Below, piece after piece: positions 35,952 to 48,003 of a stretch of 64,000 bases of DNA (its first letter is position 1; each line of letters opens with the position of its first letter). Source of the DNA: Olsenella profusa F0195 (lineage in GTDB: Bacteria; Actinomycetota; Coriobacteriia; Coriobacteriales; Atopobiaceae). The position numbers and the translations under genes were made by a program. The notes under the pieces were generated by a model that saw only the letters and a program-made list of their open reading frames with translations, ran no database searches and was not told where the DNA came from. The stretch spans positions 208,713 through 272,712 of the forward strand of contig NZ_AWEZ01000045.1 of NCBI RefSeq assembly GCF_000468755.1, written 5' to 3'.

Positions 35952-36698
35952 GTGACATCCGTTCTTGACTATCATGAGGGAACGACGCTCCTGCACCGGG
36001 CGAATCCCATCACCAAGGTCGCCTTTGCCGTCTGCGTCTGCGTGGCGACGCTCCTGGCAGGCGGCTACCCCATGCTCGTGGGTATCATCGTCCTGCTCGT
36101 GTTGGTGGGCGGCTATGCAGGCATCGCCTCGGACACGCTCAGGCTCCTGGGGGCCTTTGCCGGCTTGGGCACCCTCATGCTCGTCGTCCAGACGGCCCTC
36201 GTCCGCCAGGGCACGGTGCTCTTCCTCTGGGTCACCGACAGGGGGTTGGACATGGGCGCGCATGTGGCGCTCCGGCTCGTCGCCTTCGCCCTCCCGCTCG
36301 TGATGATGCTCATGGTGACGCGCCTGACGGATCTGGCCAACGCGGCCGTCGAGGTCCTGCACGTGCCCTATCGCTACGCCTTCACCATCACCACGGCACT
36401 GCGCTTCGTCCCCATCTTCTCGGAGCAGATGGGGCAGATCATGGAGGCCCAGACGGCGCGCGGCGTGGCATTCGACTCGCCCAACCCCCTCCGGCGACTG
36501 CGCCTCATGCTGCCCCTCATTGCGCCGCTGCTCATCTCGTCGGTCGCCAAGGCGGACGACACGGCGCTGGCGGCCGAGGAGCGCGGGTTCTACCTTCGCT
36601 CGCGCACGTCATCGAGCAGGCGCTATCCCTTTGGGATGCCGGACGTGCTGGTGGCATCGGCGGCGGTGGCCATCGTGACCCTGGGCGTCCTCTTCTAG
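35952..36698 (+). CDS. ECF transporter transmembrane subunit EcfT
   Basis: A 248-residue membrane protein with five to six hydrophobic segments. Coupling-helix Ala-Arg-Gly motifs of the T family appear as AQTARGVAFD and AEERGFYLRS. The GTG start touches the stop of the ATPase gene with no gap, indicating coupled translation. It links ATP hydrolysis to the S component. Confidence 0.9.
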   Translation: MTSVLDYHEGTTLLHRANPITKVAFAVCVCVATLLAGGYPMLVGIIVLLVLVGGYAGIASDTLRLLGAFAGLGTLMLVVQTALVRQGTVLFLWVTDRGLDMGAHVALRLVAFALPLVMMLMVTRLTDLANAAVEVLHVPYRYAFTITTALRFVPIFSEQMGQIMEAQTARGVAFDSPNPLRRLRLMLPLIAPLLISSVAKADDTALAAEERGFYLRSRTSSSRRYPFGMPDVLVASAAVAIVTLGVLF

Positions 36699-36706
36699 TA
36701 CCATGA

Positions 36707-39255
<2,549 letters not shown>

Positions 39256-39263
39256 GGGGTGCC

Positions 39264-39983
39264 ATGGAGGATCAGGTTCTCGAACGGATCACGCAGGGTG
39301 TCATCGATACATCTGACCTGCCTCTTCTTGGGAGGGATCCCACGCGCACCTATCGTCTTGGCATCATGGGCGGCACCTTCGACCCCATCCACAACGGCCA
39401 CCTCGTCGCCGCGGAGACGGCGTTCGACGAGCTCGGCCTCGATGTCGTCGTGTTCATGCCGGCGGGCATCCCCGCCTTCAAGCGGGACAAGCAGGTGAGC
39501 CTGGGATCCGACCGCTATGCCATGACCCTGCTGGCGACGTCAGACAACCCACACTTCCTGGTCTCCCGCTTCGAGATCGACCGCGAGGGCGTCACCTACA
39601 CGGCAGACACGCTCGAACTGCTGCATGCCATGTATCCCGACAACGTGGAGCTCTACTTCATCACGGGCGCCGACGCGGTCGCAGAGATCGTCTCGTGGCG
39701 CAACGCCGACAAGATGGCCCGCCTCGCCTCGCTCGTTGCGGTGACGCGCCCGGGGTACGACCTCGCGCGCGCACAGCGGATCATAGACAGCTCGCCCTAT
39801 GACTTCACGGTCATCTATCTCGAGGTGCCCGCACTTGCCATCTCCTCGAGCCATCTCAGGCAGCGCGTGAAGGCCCAGCAGAGCCTCCGGTACCTCACCC
39901 CGGATGCCGTGACGGGGTACATCCACAAGCATAGGCTGTACGGTGCGCGGAGCACGAGCTATGGACAGAGGGACGGTGAGTGA
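39264..39983 (+). CDS. nadD: Nicotinate-mononucleotide adenylyltransferase
   Basis: Adenylates NaMN in NAD synthesis. The 239-residue product has the nucleotidyltransferase signature GIMGGTFDPIHNGHL at about residues 33-47 and the C-terminal ISSSHLRQRV. The roughly 32 residues before the signature are longer than the few usually seen. The ATG follows AGGGGGTGCC. The stop overlaps the next start (TGATG). Confidence 0.95.
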   Translation: MEDQVLERITQGVIDTSDLPLLGRDPTRTYRLGIMGGTFDPIHNGHLVAAETAFDELGLDVVVFMPAGIPAFKRDKQVSLGSDRYAMTLLATSDNPHFLVSRFEIDREGVTYTADTLELLHAMYPDNVELYFITGADAVAEIVSWRNADKMARLASLVAVTRPGYDLARAQRIIDSSPYDFTVIYLEVPALAISSSHLRQRVKAQQSLRYLTPDAVTGYIHKHRLYGARSTSYGQRDGE

Positions 39984-40615
39984 TGCCTGTCTCCTATACG
40001 GTTGAGCAGCGGCGCTTCCTGGGGCGCATCGAACAGGCCCTGCGTGATCACATGCAGAGGGCCGAGCCGCGGCGCTACGAGCACTCGCTCTCGGTCGCGC
40101 GCACGGCCGAGGACATGGCCCTGCGCTACGCGCAGGATCCCTTCGAGGCACGTGTGGCAGGGACGTTGCATGACTGGGACAAGGTGCTCTCCAACGACGA
40201 GCAGCTTGCGCTCGCCCGTCGGCAGGGCGTCGATATGGGTGTCGACCTCGAGCTGGTGTGCCCCCTCCTGCATGGCATCACGGCGGCGGGGCACCTGCGT
40301 GAGGAGGTTCCCGGGCTCTCCGATGCGGTGCTGCGGGCCATCGCCCTCCACACCCTAGGCTCGACTGACATGCGGCCCCTTGACATGATCGTCTTCGTGG
40401 CCGACGCCATCGAGCCCCTGAGGCCCTCGAGCGAGGGCATCGACCAGGTTCGGGCCCTCGTGCGCGCCGGCGCCCCGCTCGCCGAGGCCTATGCCTCCTG
40501 CTTCTGCTCGGGCGTCGAGTACGTCATCCGCACGCGACGCTACCTCTACCCCAAGACGCTGGACATCTACAATCACCTGGTCCTCACCCGGCGCGAAGCC
40601 GCAAGGACCCACTAG
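39983..40615 (+). CDS. yqeK: HD-domain hydrolase YqeK (predicted Ap4A hydrolase)
   Basis: A 210-residue HD protein. Metal-binding residues are visible as His in RRYEHSLSVA, His-Asp in GTLHDWDKV, His in PLLHGITAA and Asp in VFVADAIEP. YqeK enzymes cleave diadenosine tetraphosphate symmetrically and usually sit between nadD and rsfS, as here. A GTG three bases upstream is an alternative start. Confidence 0.9.
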   Translation: MPVSYTVEQRRFLGRIEQALRDHMQRAEPRRYEHSLSVARTAEDMALRYAQDPFEARVAGTLHDWDKVLSNDEQLALARRQGVDMGVDLELVCPLLHGITAAGHLREEVPGLSDAVLRAIALHTLGSTDMRPLDMIVFVADAIEPLRPSSEGIDQVRALVRAGAPLAEAYASCFCSGVEYVIRTRRYLYPKTLDIYNHLVLTRREAARTH

Positions 40616-40627
40616 GGAGGCATCACC

Positions 40628-41035
40628 ATGGCCCAGACACCCCTCGCCATCGCTCGGGTTGCCGCCGCGGCGGCCGACGGCAGGAAGGCGACCGACATCG
40701 TGCTCATCGACCTCACCGGGATCTCGGATGTATGCGACTACTTCCTCATCTGTACGGTGGCCAACGGCCCCCAGATGGATTCCGTCCTCGAGGGCATCCG
40801 CGAGAGCGTGGCTGCCATCTGTGGCATCAAGCCCATCTCGACGGAGGGGCGCGAGGGCGGCACCTGGGTCGTCATGGATTACGGCCCGCTGGTGGCACAC
40901 GTCTTCAAGCCTGAGGCGCGCGACCACTTCAGACTCGAGCGACTGTGGGGAGAGGCGCCACGGATTCCGCTCGATCTCAAGGGGGCGACGGCAGCGCCTG
41001 TCGGGAGCCTGGATGACGCCGTGGGGGAGCGCTGA
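40628..41035 (+). CDS. rsfS: Ribosomal silencing factor RsfS
   Basis: A 135-residue RsfS/Iojap protein that binds L14 and blocks subunit joining under starvation. Conserved pieces are DIVLIDLTGISDVCDYFLI and WVVMDYGPLVAHVF. It is preceded by AGGGAGGC and follows the usual nadD-yqeK order. A short tail beyond the conserved domain is present. Confidence 0.95.
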   Translation: MAQTPLAIARVAAAAADGRKATDIVLIDLTGISDVCDYFLICTVANGPQMDSVLEGIRESVAAICGIKPISTEGREGGTWVVMDYGPLVAHVFKPEARDHFRLERLWGEAPRIPLDLKGATAAPVGSLDDAVGER

Positions 41036-41059
41036 GGGTGCCGAGGGGGCGCGTTGGGC

Positions 41060-42340
41060 CTAGCCCTTGCCCCGCATGGAGGAGGGGAGCGTGCTCGAGC
41101 TCTTGAGGCGCAGGTCACGTCCCATGCTGAGGGAGTCCCTGCCAAAGCGGGCGCGAATCTCGTCCTCGACGGCGCTCAGGCTGCGGCGCTGCTCCCGTAG
41201 CCTGCGGCTTTCTGCCTCAGGGGCATCCCGCTCCCCAAAGAGCGAGAGCTGGGTCTGCGTGGGGGCGGACAGCCTGCTCATCCCCACGCCCACGAGCCGC
41301 ACGGGCTCCCCCTCAGCCCATACGCGGTCGAGCAACCTGCGTGCCACGGCACAGAACTCGTGTTCGTCGTCGGTGGGTTCCACGAGACGCTGCTGGGCCG
41401 TGTGGCCATGGGCATAGTCGGTCTTGAGCTTGAGCGTGACCACCGATCCCACGATGCCCTGTGCCCGCAGCCTGCGCCCTACGAGTGAGCCCACATGGTC
41501 TATGGCCGCCTCCACGGCGTCCCGTCCCTCAAGGTCATGGGCGAACGTCCGCTCGTTGGAGACGGACTTTGCGTCCTCGTGGTGGGTGACTGGCGGGACG
41601 GTGCTCGTCTCCCTGCCCGAGGCGCGGAGCACGAGCTTGGGTCCCATGCTGCCGAAGGTCCGCCTCATGGCCTCCACGTCCGCCGCGGCGAGCTGTCCCA
41701 GCGTATCGATGCCCATTCCCCTCAGCCGCCCTGCGGTGCGCGGGCCTATGCCGCTCATGGCACGGATGGGGAGTGGCGCCAAGAACTCAGCCGTCATCGA
41801 TGGGGGGATCACGCACAAGCCACGCGGCTTTTCGCGCTCGGAGGCGACCTTTGCCACGGTCTTGTTGGCACCCAGCCCGATGGAGCAGGTGACTCCCAGC
41901 TTGGCCACGGAGGCCTGTATCCTCTGGCAGATGGCGATGGGGCTCTCGTTGGCATAGCGCCCCGGGGAGACGTCGAAGAAGGCCTCGTCGATGGAGACCT
42001 GCTCGATGAGGGGAGTCTCCCGCTCGATGAGAGCCATCACGCGGTGCGACACGGCCCGATAGCGGTCGAAGTGGCCGCATGTCCAGATGGCGTCGGGGCA
42101 GAGCCTGCGCGCCTGTGCCGAGGGCATGGCCGAGTGCACCCCATACGGCCTCGCCTCATAGGATGCCGTGGAGACCACCCCCCTGCTCCCGGCGTCCCCA
42201 CCCACGATGACGGGCTTGCCGCGCCATGCGGGATGGTCGAGCTGCTCGACGGAGGCGAAGAAGGCATCCAGGTCGAGCAGGCCGATGGCCGGTCCCGACC
42301 AGGAGGCGCGTGGTGTCGTGGTGTGCGTGGAGCTGCCCAT
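41060..42340 (-). CDS. dinB: DNA polymerase IV (Y-family)
   Basis: A 426-residue translesion polymerase. The palm motifs are LLDLDAFFASVEQ (first metal Asp) and SIDEAFFDVS (catalytic Asp-Glu). Two helix-hairpin-helix-like stretches (MSGIGPRTAGRLRGMGI) and a little-finger domain follow. Near the C-terminus a QTQLSLFG segment resembles a beta-clamp binding peptide. It is convergent with rsfS and lies 21 bases downstream of the histidine kinase stop on the same strand. Confidence 0.95.
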   Translation of the reverse strand: MGSSTHTTTPRASWSGPAIGLLDLDAFFASVEQLDHPAWRGKPVIVGGDAGSRGVVSTASYEARPYGVHSAMPSAQARRLCPDAIWTCGHFDRYRAVSHRVMALIERETPLIEQVSIDEAFFDVSPGRYANESPIAICQRIQASVAKLGVTCSIGLGANKTVAKVASEREKPRGLCVIPPSMTAEFLAPLPIRAMSGIGPRTAGRLRGMGIDTLGQLAAADVEAMRRTFGSMGPKLVLRASGRETSTVPPVTHHEDAKSVSNERTFAHDLEGRDAVEAAIDHVGSLVGRRLRAQGIVGSVVTLKLKTDYAHGHTAQQRLVEPTDDEHEFCAVARRLLDRVWAEGEPVRLVGVGMSRLSAPTQTQLSLFGERDAPEAESRRLREQRRSLSAVEDEIRARFGRDSLSMGRDLRLKSSSTLPSSMRGKG

Positions 42341-42361
42341 GCCCCCAGTCTACCCAAGGAG

Positions 42362-43624
42362 CTAGATGGTCGGTAGCCTCACGGTGAAGGTCGTGCCCTG
42401 CTCCCTTGTGCTCGTTGCGCCTGCCGTACCCCCATGGGCCTCGACGATACCCTTGGCGATGGAGAGCCCGAGGCCGAACCCGCCGGGCCCATCGCCCTTG
42501 GTGCGCGATGCGTCCGCACGATAGAAGCGGTCGAAGATGTGGGGCAGGTCCTCGGGGGGGATGGGCGTGCCACGATTGGTGACGCTGAGCTGCACCACCG
42601 ATGCCCTGTGGTGATGCTGTGGGGCGAGCGTCACGGCGATCGTCGTGTTGGGTGCCGCATACTTGCAGGCGTTGTCCAGAAAGATCCTCACGACGCGGCC
42701 GAGCCATTCGGCGTCGCCCCTCACATGGATGCCGTCGGTGCTCGTGAGATCGATGACACAGCCCTTCTCGAAGGCGACGGCATCAAACTCCAGGGCAGAC
42801 GATTCGACGAGCTCCGAGAGGTCTATGTCGTCGTGCCTGAAGGCGAACTCGGCCCCGTCGATGCCCTCGTCCGTGCGTTCGAGCTGGAGGAGCTCACCGA
42901 TGAGCTCACGCATGAAGTGGGATTCCTGGGCCGTGCTCTCTATCCAGCGTCGCTCCCGTTGGGGGACGTCCGGCGATCTCTGGAGGATCTCGGTGTTGGC
43001 GATGATGACGGCGAGCGGCGTCTTGAGCTCGTGGGAGGCGTCTCCCACGAAGCGGCGCTGCTGTTCCATGGACTGTCTGACGGGTATGAGGGCCCAGTCC
43101 GCGAACGAGAAGGCGATGATGATGACGGCGCCCAGCGCCAGGGCGAAGGCGATGCCGTTTCGTATGGCCTGATAGCGCCATGCCGAGTGTACGTCGGAGG
43201 TGTTGACCATGACGATGCGCTTGCCGCCCGAGTCGCCGAGGTCCTTTGACTTCCATGCGATCTGCGCATCGGAGAGATAGCCCTGGTTGGTGCCGCTTGA
43301 GAGTGCCTCGCCAATCACCTGGTCGAGCGTGCCCGCATCCATGGACTGGGGGAGCTTGGACGTCTGCAGCACCACGCCATCGCTGGCGACCTCGACGCCC
43401 ATGACGAGCATGCCCGATCCCAAGCGCTGGTCGCCCTCCACGGCACCGCCCACGATCTGGGAGTTGTCGAGGGGGGAGTCCATGGCCCAGTCGAGGGCCT
43501 GGTCGATGGCGCGCTGGTAGGAGGTGTAGACGGTGATGAGCGAAGAAACCAGGACGCCCGTGAGCACGAGTCCCACGAGCGTCACCATGGCAATGACGAG
43601 CTTTCTCTTGAGCGATGCGAGCAT
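42362..43624 (-). CDS. Two-component sensor histidine kinase
   Basis: A 420-residue membrane kinase. The first membrane segment is at about residues 9-31, an extracellular sensor at about 32-155, and the second membrane segment at about 157-180. The H box is DASHELKTPLAV with the phospho-acceptor at His198. The N box is FLDNACKYA, and GGFGLGLSIAKGIVEAHGG is the G box. The partner regulator lies 30 bases upstream in the same direction. The signal cannot be read from sequence. Confidence 0.93.
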   Translation of the reverse strand: MLASLKRKLVIAMVTLVGLVLTGVLVSSLITVYTSYQRAIDQALDWAMDSPLDNSQIVGGAVEGDQRLGSGMLVMGVEVASDGVVLQTSKLPQSMDAGTLDQVIGEALSSGTNQGYLSDAQIAWKSKDLGDSGGKRIVMVNTSDVHSAWRYQAIRNGIAFALALGAVIIIAFSFADWALIPVRQSMEQQRRFVGDASHELKTPLAVIIANTEILQRSPDVPQRERRWIESTAQESHFMRELIGELLQLERTDEGIDGAEFAFRHDDIDLSELVESSALEFDAVAFEKGCVIDLTSTDGIHVRGDAEWLGRVVRIFLDNACKYAAPNTTIAVTLAPQHHHRASVVQLSVTNRGTPIPPEDLPHIFDRFYRADASRTKGDGPGGFGLGLSIAKGIVEAHGGTAGATSTREQGTTFTVRLPTI

Positions 43625-43654
43625 CGTGCCCCTCTGCTGCCTGGCTACCGGCCG

Positions 43655-44335
<681 letters not shown>

Positions 44336-44511
44336 AGGACCCTCCTTTGGTCTATCAGGAACTTGAAATCCATGGTACTCATTCATAGCACAAGTCTCTT
44401 TGTGACAAGGCTACATATGACCATACGTCACGTAGATAGCTTTTCCTTGGGACGTACCTTAAAGACGGCGGAACATCCCCGTGTGTAATTCTGGTTCTTG
44501 CAAACTCTGTC

Positions 44512-44539
44512 TTGCGCCTGTTCGCGCATGACGTATCAT
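44512..44539 (+). promoter_or_regulatory. Candidate promoter of the rpsP operon
   Basis: TTGCGC (44512-44517) and TATCAT (44534-44539) are separated by 16 bases, 75 bases before the rpsP start. The remainder of the 278-base divergent region between the response regulator and rpsP holds no other recognisable element. Confidence 0.5.
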
Positions 44540-44613
44540 GTAGAGCTGCTTGTGTGGTACTGCGGCGCCCCACCTATCCAGCAGACGCGCCGCACGATAG
44601 AAGGAGTCCTACG

Positions 44614-44919
44614 TTGGCAGTCAAGATCCGTCTCTCCCGTCATGGCGCCAGGAAGCGTCCGTACTACCGCGTTGTCGTCGCTGACGGCCGCATGCCGCGT
44701 GATGGTCGCTACATCGAGCTCGTTGGTCGCTATGACCCTCTGACCGACCCTAAGACCGTCGACCTTGACGTCGAGAAGATCGACGAGTGGATTGCCAGGG
44801 GCGCCCAGCCCTCCACCACCGTCTCTCACCTCATCGACATCGCGAGAGGTGGCGCCCCCGCACCCGAGAAGAAGCGGAAGCTCTCCAAGAAGGCCGCTGC
44901 AGCCAAGAGCGCGGAGTAG
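44614..44919 (+). CDS. rpsP: 30S ribosomal protein S16
   Basis: A 101-residue bS16: AVKIRLSRHGARKRPYYRVVVAD is diagnostic, then GRYDPLTDPKTV. Translation begins at TTG, seven bases after AAGGAG; no ATG or GTG lies between the ribosome site and the conserved sequence. It heads the classical rpsP-KH-rimM-trmD cluster. A Lys/Ala-rich tail closes it. Confidence 0.96.
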   Translation: MAVKIRLSRHGARKRPYYRVVVADGRMPRDGRYIELVGRYDPLTDPKTVDLDVEKIDEWIARGAQPSTTVSHLIDIARGGAPAPEKKRKLSKKAAAAKSAE

Positions 44920-44924
44920 GCATC

Positions 44925-45227
44925 GTGGCTGACCAGAGCGTCGAATCCGGCATGGCCGGGGTCGCGACCCCATCCTCCGAGCTGCCGTCTGACCAGGTGG
45001 CCGACCTTGTCGAGTACATCGTATGCGGCTTGGTGACGGACGAGGGGGCCGTCTCGTTGGACGTCACGGATGGCGAGGGCTCCTCCCTGATAGAGATCAG
45101 CTGCGCCACGGATGATGCCGGGCGTGTCATTGGCAGGCGTGGTCGCACGATCAAGGCCATACGGACCTTGGCGCGGGCGCTCGGATCGCGCGTTGGCACC
45201 TCCGTCGAGGTGGAGGTGCGGGGGTAG
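44925..45227 (+). CDS. khpA: KH-domain RNA-binding protein KhpA
   Basis: A 100-residue protein whose C-terminal part has the KH loop GRVIGRRGRTIKAIRTLARAL, with the GxxG as GRRG. The N-terminal 25 residues are an extension beyond the usual 75-80 residue KhpA. GTG at 44925 is chosen as the first start after rpsP; an ATG at 44952 is an alternative. It lies between rpsP and rimM, the standard place. Confidence 0.88.
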   Translation: MADQSVESGMAGVATPSSELPSDQVADLVEYIVCGLVTDEGAVSLDVTDGEGSSLIEISCATDDAGRVIGRRGRTIKAIRTLARALGSRVGTSVEVEVRG

Positions 45228-45230
45228 CTT

Positions 45231-45752
45231 GTGCGTACGCGTTATTGGACCATAGCCCGCATTGGCAGGACGCATGGCAGAGATGGGGAGGTCGTGGCAG
45301 GTGTTGTCCACAGCCTCTCCCCCCATCTGCATGAGGGTCTGCGCGTATGGCTCGTGCCACCCCGCCTCAAGGGGCCACGGACGCTTGTGATCACGGGCGT
45401 CGCGGCACAGGGCGAGCGCCTGAGGCTCTCCCTCTCGGGCGTCACCGACATGGATGCCGCCTCCCACCTCGTTGGCCGCTCGCTACTCGCACGTGAGGAT
45501 GACCTGCCCGGCGACCTGGGCCGGGACGACCTGCGTGTCGTGATGGGCAGGGAGGTTGTCGACGAGGCCCGCGGCGTGGTGGGCACCATCGAGGACGTAT
45601 TCGAGACGCCCGCAAACGACCTGTGGTCCGTGCGCGGACCCTATGGCGAGGTGCTCGTGCCCGTCGTAGGGGACATCGTCATGGGACAGGACGAGCAGGG
45701 AAGGTGGCTGGTGCGACTTCCAAGGGGGCTGGTGGAGGTGAATGCCTCGTGA
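45231..45752 (+). CDS. rimM: Ribosome maturation factor RimM
   Basis: A 173-residue 30S maturation factor that binds S19. The N-terminal beta-barrel has IARIGRTHGRDGEVV, and a C-terminal PRC-barrel ends with LVPVVGDIVMGQDEQGRWLV. It begins at GTG, three bases after khpA, and its stop overlaps the trmD start by one base. Confidence 0.93.
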   Translation: MRTRYWTIARIGRTHGRDGEVVAGVVHSLSPHLHEGLRVWLVPPRLKGPRTLVITGVAAQGERLRLSLSGVTDMDAASHLVGRSLLAREDDLPGDLGRDDLRVVMGREVVDEARGVVGTIEDVFETPANDLWSVRGPYGEVLVPVVGDIVMGQDEQGRWLVRLPRGLVEVNAS

Positions 45753-46480
45753 TGCTTGAGGCGCTGTCGGTGGTTCCCCAGGTCTTTGACTCCTATGTCA
45801 ACGAGTCCATACTGGGGCGTGCCCGCAGACGGCATATCTTCGACTTCGAGGCCTATGACCTCAGGGATTGGACGCACGACCGTCACAACACGGTGGACGA
45901 TGCCCCCTTTGGCGGTGGCCAGGGCATGCTCATGAAGTGCGAGCCGGTCTTCGAGGCTGTCGAGGATCTCTCGAGCAGGGGCCCATCCCATCCCCATGTG
46001 GTGTTCCTTTCCCCCTGTGGGCGCGCCTTTGACGAGCGTCGTGCCGAGCGGCTCGCATGTGAGGAGCGCATCCTCCTTGTGTGCGGACGCTATGAGGGCA
46101 TGGACGAGCGAGCCTATGCGTTGGCGGACGAGACGCTCTCCCTGGGGGACTTTGTCCTGACGGGTGGGGAGCTTGCCGCGCTCGTGGTGATCGATGCCGT
46201 CGTGCGCCTCCTGCCGGGGACGCTCGGTGACGAGATGAGTTCCAAGGACGAGTCCTTCTCGGAGGGGCTCCTCGAGTATGCTCAGTACACGCGCCCCGCC
46301 ACGTTCAGGGGCATGTCCGTTCCCGACGTCCTGCTCTCTGGCGACCACGGCGCGGTGGATGCGTGGCGGCGCAGGAGTGCCCTCGAACGTACGGCCCGCT
46401 GGCGCCCCGATCTTTTGGAAGGGGCATCCCTCACGGATGAGGAGCGGGCGTTTGTGGCATCGGTGGGGACGGCACCCTAG
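45752..46480 (+). CDS. trmD: tRNA (guanine-37-N1)-methyltransferase
   Basis: Methylates G37 of tRNAs reading CNN codons to prevent frameshifting. The 242-residue product has a SPOUT knot fold with DDAPFGGGQGML, the SAM-binding CGRYEGMDERA and LGDFVLTGGELAAL. ATG at 45752 overlaps the rimM stop; a GTG one codon earlier is possible. Confidence 0.96.
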   Translation: MLEALSVVPQVFDSYVNESILGRARRRHIFDFEAYDLRDWTHDRHNTVDDAPFGGGQGMLMKCEPVFEAVEDLSSRGPSHPHVVFLSPCGRAFDERRAERLACEERILLVCGRYEGMDERAYALADETLSLGDFVLTGGELAALVVIDAVVRLLPGTLGDEMSSKDESFSEGLLEYAQYTRPATFRGMSVPDVLLSGDHGAVDAWRRRSALERTARWRPDLLEGASLTDEERAFVASVGTAP

Positions 46481-46493
46481 GGGGTGGGCTAGG

Positions 46494-47069
46494 ATGAGGC
46501 ATGACAGGCAGCATGAGACGGAGACGCCCGCGGACGGCGGGGCACTCTGGTGGCTGGTGACGGTGGGCGGCACCGTGCTCGTCATGTGGCTGCTCTTCAC
46601 CTTCGTCCTTGGCGTCTTCTATGTTCCCTCGGGATCCATGCTCGATACCATCCAACTGGGGGACCGTGTGGTGGGGGAGAAGGTCTCCTATCGCTTCGGT
46701 GCGCCTCGTCAGGGTGACGTCGTCACGTTTCTTGACCCTGCGGGCTCGGGGGAGACGCTCATCAAGCGCGTCATCGCCATGTCGGGCCAGACGGTCGACC
46801 TCAGGGGCGGCACGGTGTATGTGGACGATCAGGCATGCGACGAGAGCTATACCGAAGGCAGGGCCTCCATGCCGCTGGAGGAGCATGCCAGCAATCTCTC
46901 TGGTCCCATCTCCTATCCCTACGTGGTGCCTGATGGCTGCATCTGGGTCATGGGGGACAACCGCACCAACTCGCTCGACTCACGCTACTTTGGTGCCGTC
47001 CCCATCGCGAGCGTGACATCGCGCGCCATACTCATCTATTGGCCCTTTGACGACCTCCGCACCCTCTAG
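46494..47069 (+). CDS. lepB: Signal peptidase I
   Basis: Cleaves signal peptides on the outer face of the membrane. The 191-residue product has one N-terminal membrane segment (about residues 20-42), the catalytic Ser48 in [10 protein letters not shown], the general-base Lys91 in [10 protein letters not shown], and the Gly-Asp-Asn box ([13 protein letters not shown]). It starts 13 bases after trmD. AGG immediately precedes the ATG, but the ribosome site is weak. Confidence 0.95.
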   Translation: MRHDRQHETETPADGGALWWLVTVGGTVLVMWLLFTFVLGVFYVPSGSMLDTIQLGDRVVGEKVSYRFGAPRQGDVVTFLDPAGSGETLIKRVIAMSGQTVDLRGGTVYVDDQACDESYTEGRASMPLEEHASNLSGPISYPYVVPDGCIWVMGDNRTNSLDSRYFGAVPIASVTSRAILIYWPFDDLRTL

Positions 47070-47091
47070 CGGAGGGGGAGAGGACGAGCAC

Positions 47092-48003
47092 ATGAGCGTA
47101 CAGCCACTTACCTTTCAGGATATGATCTTGGCCCTTGAGCACTATTGGGCCGCGCAGGGTTGCACCGTCATGCAGCCCTACGACAGCGAGGTGGGCGCGG
47201 GCACCTTCCATACGGCCACGCTCCTGCGCTCGCTGGGACCCGATGCCTGGCGCACCTGCTACGCGCAGCCCTGCCGCCGCCCCACCGACGGTCGCTACGG
47301 CGAGAACCCCAACCGCATGCAGCACTACTACCAGTACCAGGTGATCCTCAAGCCGTCCCCGGCCGACTCCCAGGACCTCTACCTGGGATCGCTTCGTGCC
47401 ATCGGCCTCGATCCCGCCGAGCACGACGTCCGCTTCGTGGAGGACGACTGGGAGAGTCCCACGCTGGGTGCCTGGGGCCTCGGCTGGGAGGTGTGGATGG
47501 ACGGCATGGAGGTCACCCAGTTCACCTACTTCCAACAGGTGGGCGGCATCGAGGTCGACCCCGTGCCCGTGGAGGTCACCTACGGCCTCGAGCGCATCGC
47601 CATGTACGCCCAGGGCGTCGACTCCGTCTACGACATCGTGTGGAGCCACCTGCCCGATGGCACGCCCATGACGTACGGTGACGTCTTCCTCGAGAACGAG
47701 CGCGAGTTCTCGACCTACAACTTCGAGGTGGCCAACGTCGCGCTCATGCGAGAGAAGTTCGACGAGTACGAGGCCGAGTGCCACGCCTGCCTCGACCGCA
47801 GGCTGCCCCTTCCGGCCTACGACTGTGTCATGAAGTGCAGTCACGCCTTCAACCTGCTCGATTCGCGCGGCGCCATCTCGGCAACCGAGCGTGCCAACTA
47901 CATCCTGCGCGTGCGCGCCGTGGCCAAGGCATGCTGTGAGGCCTACCTCGCGGAGGTGGCGTCGAAGACGCCTGCGTCCGCCTCTACGAGGGAGGTGGCC
48001 TAG
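47092..48003 (+). CDS. glyQ: Glycyl-tRNA synthetase alpha subunit
   Basis: The class II catalytic subunit of the bacterial alpha2-beta2 enzyme. The 303 residues contain [36 protein letters not shown] and [22 protein letters not shown] at 47092 follows AGAGGA; an in-frame ATG at 47047 would overlap lepB. It ends directly before glyS. Confidence 0.96.
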   Translation: MSVQPLTFQDMILALEHYWAAQGCTVMQPYDSEVGAGTFHTATLLRSLGPDAWRTCYAQPCRRPTDGRYGENPNRMQHYYQYQVILKPSPADSQDLYLGSLRAIGLDPAEHDVRFVEDDWESPTLGAWGLGWEVWMDGMEVTQFTYFQQVGGIEVDPVPVEVTYGLERIAMYAQGVDSVYDIVWSHLPDGTPMTYGDVFLENEREFSTYNFEVANVALMREKFDEYEAECHACLDRRLPLPAYDCVMKCSHAFNLLDSRGAISATERANYILRVRAVAKACCEAYLAEVASKTPASASTREVA